From Pseudomonas linyingensis (GTDB taxonomy: Bacteria > Pseudomonadota > Gammaproteobacteria > Pseudomonadales > Pseudomonadaceae), in the NCBI RefSeq assembly GCF_900109175.1, contig NZ_FNZE01000003.1:278174-342173 (forward strand): DNA of 64,000 bases, read 5' to 3'. A model generated the notes under the pieces. The model saw nothing but the letters and a program-made list of their open reading frames with translations, was not told where the DNA came from and made no database searches. Below are positions 60,198 to 64,000 of the stretch, in pieces. How positions within the stretch are numbered: position 1 is the first letter of the stretch; every line of letters begins with the position of its first letter. The position numbers were made by a program, and so were the translations under genes.

Positions 60198-61646
60198 GTG
60201 ATCCAGTTTCTGCTCAACCGCGAGCTGCGCTGCGAGACTGCGCTCGATCCGAATCTGACGGTGCTCGAATACCTGCGCCGCCATCTCGGCCGCAGCGGCA
60301 CCAAGGAGGGCTGTGCGTCGGGCGACTGCGGTGCCTGCACCGTGGTGGTCGCCGAGCCGGACCCGGCCGCCAACGGCGCGCGGCTGCGCTATCGCAGCCT
60401 GAACTCCTGCCTGACCTTCATGTCCGCCCTGCACGGCAAGCAACTGATCACCGTCGAGGATCTCGGTCAGCCGGGGCATCTGCATGGCGTGCAGCAGGCG
60501 ATGGCCGACTGCCACGGCAGCCAGTGCGGCTTCTGCACACCGGGTTTCGTCATGTCGCTGTTTGCCCTGCAGAAGGGCTGCGCCGCTTACGACCGCGCGC
60601 AGGCGGTCGATGCGCTGACCGGCAACCTGTGCCGCTGCACCGGCTACCGGCCGATCATCGCCGCCGCCGAACAGGCCTGCACACAGCGACAGGCCGACAG
60701 CTTCGAGCGCCATGAAGCCGAAACCCTGGCCGCGTTGCAGGTCATCGCCAGCCAGGGCGATGCCGGGCTGGAGCGTAGCGAGCGGCGCTGCCTGCTGCCG
60801 CAGACGCTGGACGAGTTGGCGGAAATCTATCGGGCCCAGCCGCAGGCCCGCCTGCTGGCCGGCGGCACCGACCTGGCGCTGGAGGTAACCCAGCAGCACC
60901 ACGAGCTGCCGCTACTGATCGACCTCGGCCGGGTGGCCGAACTCAAGTGCATCGAATTCAGCGACACACATGTGGAAATTGGCGCCGGGGTGGCGTTGAG
61001 CGACTGCCAGGCCGTGCTGGCCGACGAATACCCGGACTTCGGCGCGCTGCTGGCGCGCTTCGCCTCGTGGCAGATCCGCAACCGCGCCACCCTGGGCGGC
61101 AATCTCGGCAACGCCTCGCCGATCGGCGACACGCCCCCGCTGCTGATCGCCCTCGGCGCCGAGCTGCTGCTGCGCTGTGGCGCGCAGCGGCGCACCCTGG
61201 CACTGGAGGAGTTTTTCCGCGACTACCGGGTCACCGCGCTGGCGCCCGGCGAGCTGATCGAGAGCATCCGCGTGCCGCGCCCCGTGGCGGGGCAGGCGTT
61301 GCGCGCCTACAAGGTCAGCAAGCGCCTGGACGACGACATTTCCGCCGTGTGCGCGGCGTTCAATCTGCACCTGCGCGACGGCGTGGTGAGCGAGGCGCGC
61401 ATAGCCTTCGGCGGCATGGCGGAGATTCCCAAGCGTGCCCGCGCCTGCGAGCAGGCGCTGATCGGTACGCGCGGCGAGGAGACGGCCATCGAGCACGCCT
61501 GCCAGGCACTGGCCGGCGAATTCAGCCCGCTCGACGATCTGCGCGCCAGCGCGGCCTACCGCCTGTGGGTCGCGCAGAACCTGCTGCGCCGCTGCTTCAT
61601 CGAGCTGCAACAGCCCTCCGTGGCCACTCGGGTGTATTCGGCATGA
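60198..61646 (+). CDS. xdhA: Xanthine dehydrogenase small subunit XdhA
   Basis: A 482-residue subunit with two 2Fe-2S centres (CASGDCGACT and a distal C; CGFCTPG with CRCTG), then an FAD domain (about 200-370: LLAGGTDLALEV, TLGGNLGNASPIGDTPP). It transfers electrons from XdhB to NAD in purine catabolism. A GTG start at 60198 with AGGGGG upstream is chosen because the family begins IQFLLNRE. It overlaps xdhB by 4 nt (ATGA). Confidence 0.95.
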   Translation: MIQFLLNRELRCETALDPNLTVLEYLRRHLGRSGTKEGCASGDCGACTVVVAEPDPAANGARLRYRSLNSCLTFMSALHGKQLITVEDLGQPGHLHGVQQAMADCHGSQCGFCTPGFVMSLFALQKGCAAYDRAQAVDALTGNLCRCTGYRPIIAAAEQACTQRQADSFERHEAETLAALQVIASQGDAGLERSERRCLLPQTLDELAEIYRAQPQARLLAGGTDLALEVTQQHHELPLLIDLGRVAELKCIEFSDTHVEIGAGVALSDCQAVLADEYPDFGALLARFASWQIRNRATLGGNLGNASPIGDTPPLLIALGAELLLRCGAQRRTLALEEFFRDYRVTALAPGELIESIRVPRPVAGQALRAYKVSKRLDDDISAVCAAFNLHLRDGVVSEARIAFGGMAEIPKRARACEQALIGTRGEETAIEHACQALAGEFSPLDDLRASAAYRLWVAQNLLRRCFIELQQPSVATRVYSA

Positions 61647-63988
61647 ACAATCCTGAACTGTCCCAGGAAGAGCTAGCGCAACGGTTTCGCGCCGGCATCG
61701 CCAGCGGCGTTGGCCGCGGCCTCAAGCACGAAAGCGCCGACAAGCACGTCTCCGGCACGGCGCTGTACGTAGACGACCGCCCTGAGTTCGCCAACCAGCT
61801 GCACGTCTGCGCGCGTCTCTCCGAGCACGCCCATGCGCGCATCCTGCACATCGACACGTCGCCCTGTTATGCGTTTCCCGGCGTGGTCATCGCCATCACC
61901 AGCCACGACGTCCCCGGCGAGCTGGACATCGGCGCTGTCTGGCCGGGCGATCCGCTGCTGGCCGAGGGGGTCGTGCAGTACGTCGGGCAGATGGTGCTGG
62001 CGGTGGCCGCCGCCGACCCCGAGATCGCCCGTCAGGCCGCCGCTGCCGCGAAGATCGACTATGAGGTGCTGGAGCCGCTACTGGACGTGGAGGAGGCGCT
62101 GCGTCGTGGCGAGTTGGTGCGTGACAGCCACCGCCAGCAGCGCGGCGACGCTGATACGGCGCTGGCTGGCGCGCCGCATCGCCTGCAGGGACGCCTGCAC
62201 GTCGGCGGCCAGGAGCACTTCTATCTGGAGACCCAGGTCTGCACGGTACTGCCCGTCGAGGACGGCGGCATGCTGGTCTATTCCTCGACGCAGAACCCCA
62301 CCGAGATCCAGCATCTGGTAGCCCGCGTGCTCGGCGTGCCGATGCACCAGGTGGCGGTGGACATGCGCCGCATGGGTGGCGGCTTCGGCGGCAAGGAAAC
62401 CCAGGCCGCCGGCCCGGCCTGCCTGTGCGCGGTGGTCGCCCGGCTGACTGGGCGGCCGGCGAAGATGCGCCTGGCGCGCACCGATGACATGCGCACCACC
62501 GGCAAGCGCCATCCGTTCCTGATCGACTACGACGTCGGTTTCGACGCCCAGGGCGTGCTGCAGGGCATCGACATCCAGCTGCTGGCCAACTGCGGCTTCT
62601 CGCCGGATCTGTCCGGGGCCATCGTCGACCGGGCGATGTTCCATGCCGACAACGCCTACTACCTGGGCGATGCCAGGGTCACTGGCCATCGTTGCCGCAC
62701 CAACCTGGCGTCCAACACCGCCTTTCGCGGCTTCGGCGGGCCGCAGGGTATGCTCGGCATCGAGGAGGTCATGGAGCGTATCGCCCGCCATCTGGGCCTC
62801 GATCCCCTGGAGGTGCGCAAGCGCAACTACTACGGCGTGGCGCCGCGCAACGTCACCCACTATTACCAGACCGTGGAGCACAACCTGCTGGGCGAGCTGA
62901 CCGCCGAGCTGGAGGCGAGCTGCGACTACCAGGCTCGTCGCGCGGCAATCCGCGCCTTCAATGCCGCCAGTCCGGTGCTCAAGAAGGGCCTGGCACTGAC
63001 CCCGGTGAAGTTCGGCATCAGTTTCACTTCCAGCTTCCTCAACCAGGCCGGAGCGCTGATCCACATCTATACCGACGGCAGCATCCACCTCAACCACGGC
63101 GGCACCGAGATGGGCCAGGGCCTGCATACCAAGGTGGCGCAGGTTGTCGCCGAAACCCTGCAGGTCGATATCTCGCGCATCCATATCAGCGCCACCCATA
63201 CCGAGAAGGTGCCCAACACCTCGCCGACCGCTGCCTCCTCGGGAAGCGATCTCAACGGCAAGGCGGCGCAGAACGCCGCGCTGATCCTGCGCCAGCGCCT
63301 GGTGGGCTTCGCCGCCATCCACTTCGAGGTCGACCCGGACGAGGTCGAGTTCGGCAATGGCCAGGTGCGGGTGGGCGAGCGCTACCTGAGCTTCGACGAA
63401 CTGATCGCTCTGGCCTATGTCGGCCAGGTGTCGCTGTCCAGCACCGGCTTCTATGCCACGCCCGGCGTGCACTACGACCGCGAGCAGGCGCGCGGCCGGC
63501 CGTTCTACTACTACGCCTTCGGCGTGTCCTGCTCCGAGGTGCTGGTGGATACCCTGACCGGCGAGTACCGGGTGCTGCGCACCGACATCCTCCACGACGT
63601 CGGCGACTCGCTGAACCCGGCCATCGACATCGGCCAGATCGAAGGCGGTTTCATCCAGGGCATGGGCTGGCTGACCTGCGAGGAGCTGGCCTGGGACGCC
63701 AAGGGGCGGCTGCTGACCGATGGCCCGGCGACCTACAAGATTCCCACGGTGGGCGACCTGCCGGCGGACCTGCGCGTGCAACTGGTGGCCAACCGCGGCA
63801 ACCCGCAGGACACCGTGTTCCACTCCAAGGCGGTCGGCGAGCCGCCGTTCATGCACGGCATTTCGGTGTGGTGCGCGATCAAGGATGCCTTGGCCAGCCT
63901 CGCCGACTACCGCGTGCATCCCGAGCTGGATGCCCCGGCAACCCCGGAGCGGGTGTTGTGGGCGGCGGAGCGTCTGCGCCATGCATGA
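61643..63988 (+). CDS. xdhB: Xanthine dehydrogenase molybdopterin subunit XdhB
   Basis: A 781-residue molybdenum subunit: HESADKHVSGTALYVDD, MGGGFGGKETQA, GFGGPQGML, TEMGQGLHTKVAQVVAE, SSGSDLNGKAAQN and the catalytic Glu733 in AVGEPPFMHG. It oxidises hypoxanthine and xanthine to urate. Order xdhA-xdhB-xdhC is standard. It ends inside the first codons of xdhC. Confidence 0.95.
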   Translation: MNNPELSQEELAQRFRAGIASGVGRGLKHESADKHVSGTALYVDDRPEFANQLHVCARLSEHAHARILHIDTSPCYAFPGVVIAITSHDVPGELDIGAVWPGDPLLAEGVVQYVGQMVLAVAAADPEIARQAAAAAKIDYEVLEPLLDVEEALRRGELVRDSHRQQRGDADTALAGAPHRLQGRLHVGGQEHFYLETQVCTVLPVEDGGMLVYSSTQNPTEIQHLVARVLGVPMHQVAVDMRRMGGGFGGKETQAAGPACLCAVVARLTGRPAKMRLARTDDMRTTGKRHPFLIDYDVGFDAQGVLQGIDIQLLANCGFSPDLSGAIVDRAMFHADNAYYLGDARVTGHRCRTNLASNTAFRGFGGPQGMLGIEEVMERIARHLGLDPLEVRKRNYYGVAPRNVTHYYQTVEHNLLGELTAELEASCDYQARRAAIRAFNAASPVLKKGLALTPVKFGISFTSSFLNQAGALIHIYTDGSIHLNHGGTEMGQGLHTKVAQVVAETLQVDISRIHISATHTEKVPNTSPTAASSGSDLNGKAAQNAALILRQRLVGFAAIHFEVDPDEVEFGNGQVRVGERYLSFDELIALAYVGQVSLSSTGFYATPGVHYDREQARGRPFYYYAFGVSCSEVLVDTLTGEYRVLRTDILHDVGDSLNPAIDIGQIEGGFIQGMGWLTCEELAWDAKGRLLTDGPATYKIPTVGDLPADLRVQLVANRGNPQDTVFHSKAVGEPPFMHGISVWCAIKDALASLADYRVHPELDAPATPERVLWAAERLRHA

Positions 63989-64000
63989 CTGGATCGAAAC
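63981..64000 (+). CDS. xdhC: Start of xdhC (cut by window edge)
   Basis: ATG at 63981 reads MHDWIE, the usual opening of XdhC, which loads the sulfurated molybdenum cofactor into XdhB. It overlaps the xdhB end by 8 nt. Only six codons are visible, so the call rests on context. Confidence 0.55.

Noticed and set aside
1-64000. tRNA, rRNA, CRISPR array, transposase or integrase genes
   Set aside because: Looked for on both strands; no cloverleaf, direct-repeat array or mobile-element protein was recognised.

Overview
The window comes from a high-GC gammaproteobacterium, most likely Pseudomonas or a close relative. The evidence is the fabA / hybrid-kinase / gpsA / sixA neighbourhood, the selD-mnmH pair, an OprD-family porin, REP-like palindromes, and nas genes laid out much as in P. 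aeruginosa. No rRNA, tRNA, CRISPR array, complete insertion sequence or phage gene was seen.

Layout. 1-16.5 kb: mostly core genes. These are fabA (cut by the left edge), a three-gene minus-strand operon (TonB receptor, orphan periplasmic binding protein, hybrid histidine kinase), gpsA, a DUF4389 gene, sixA, an alpha/beta hydrolase, a DUF4892 gene, an AI-2E-family permease, a patatin-like lipase, selD-mnmH, two small lipoproteins, a c-type cytochrome and an AEC permease. 17.1-23.7 kb (minus): cobA, assimilatory nitrate reductase, nirD and nirB behind a sigma-54 promoter and a transcription-attenuating leader. 23.8-46.8 kb: a catabolic cluster in two divergent arms. 47-60 kb: an MBL-fold enzyme, the second part of the nitrate system (PP2C-kinase fusion, NarK-type transporter, NrtABD-type ABC transporter, pfkB, alaC, NasT, NasS). 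60.2-64 kb: xdhA, xdhB and the first codons of xdhC.

The catabolic cluster encodes what looks like a complete route from cyclohexanecarboxylate to glutaryl-CoA and crotonyl-CoA. The minus arm holds AliA-like CoA ligase, BadH-like 2-hydroxyacyl-CoA dehydrogenase, BadI-like ring-opening hydrolase, AliB-like dehydrogenase, a BadR-like MarR regulator, a five-gene Liv-type ABC importer and an OprD-type porin. The plus arm holds BadK-like hydratase, a stand-alone PimF-like hydratase, a PimC/PimD-type acyl-CoA dehydrogenase pair, EtfBA, 3-hydroxyacyl-CoA dehydrogenase, a PcaF/PaaJ-like thiolase and glutaryl-CoA dehydrogenase. The arms share a divergent promoter with a perfect 10-bp palindrome, and seven A-rich AANAANAA motifs of the Hfq/Crc type sit near starts in the cluster.

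The nitrate system has three separate transcription units (nirB, the NarK-type transporter, nrtA). Each has the same plan: a sigma-54 promoter, a leader hairpin with hexaloop AAYGGC, a conserved 12-mer GACAAAGRCGTC, an intrinsic terminator, then the gene. The presumed antiterminator NasT (ANTAR) and its nitrate-sensing partner NasS are encoded in the same window. The catabolic cluster sits between nas blocks that, as I recall, are contiguous in P. aeruginosa.
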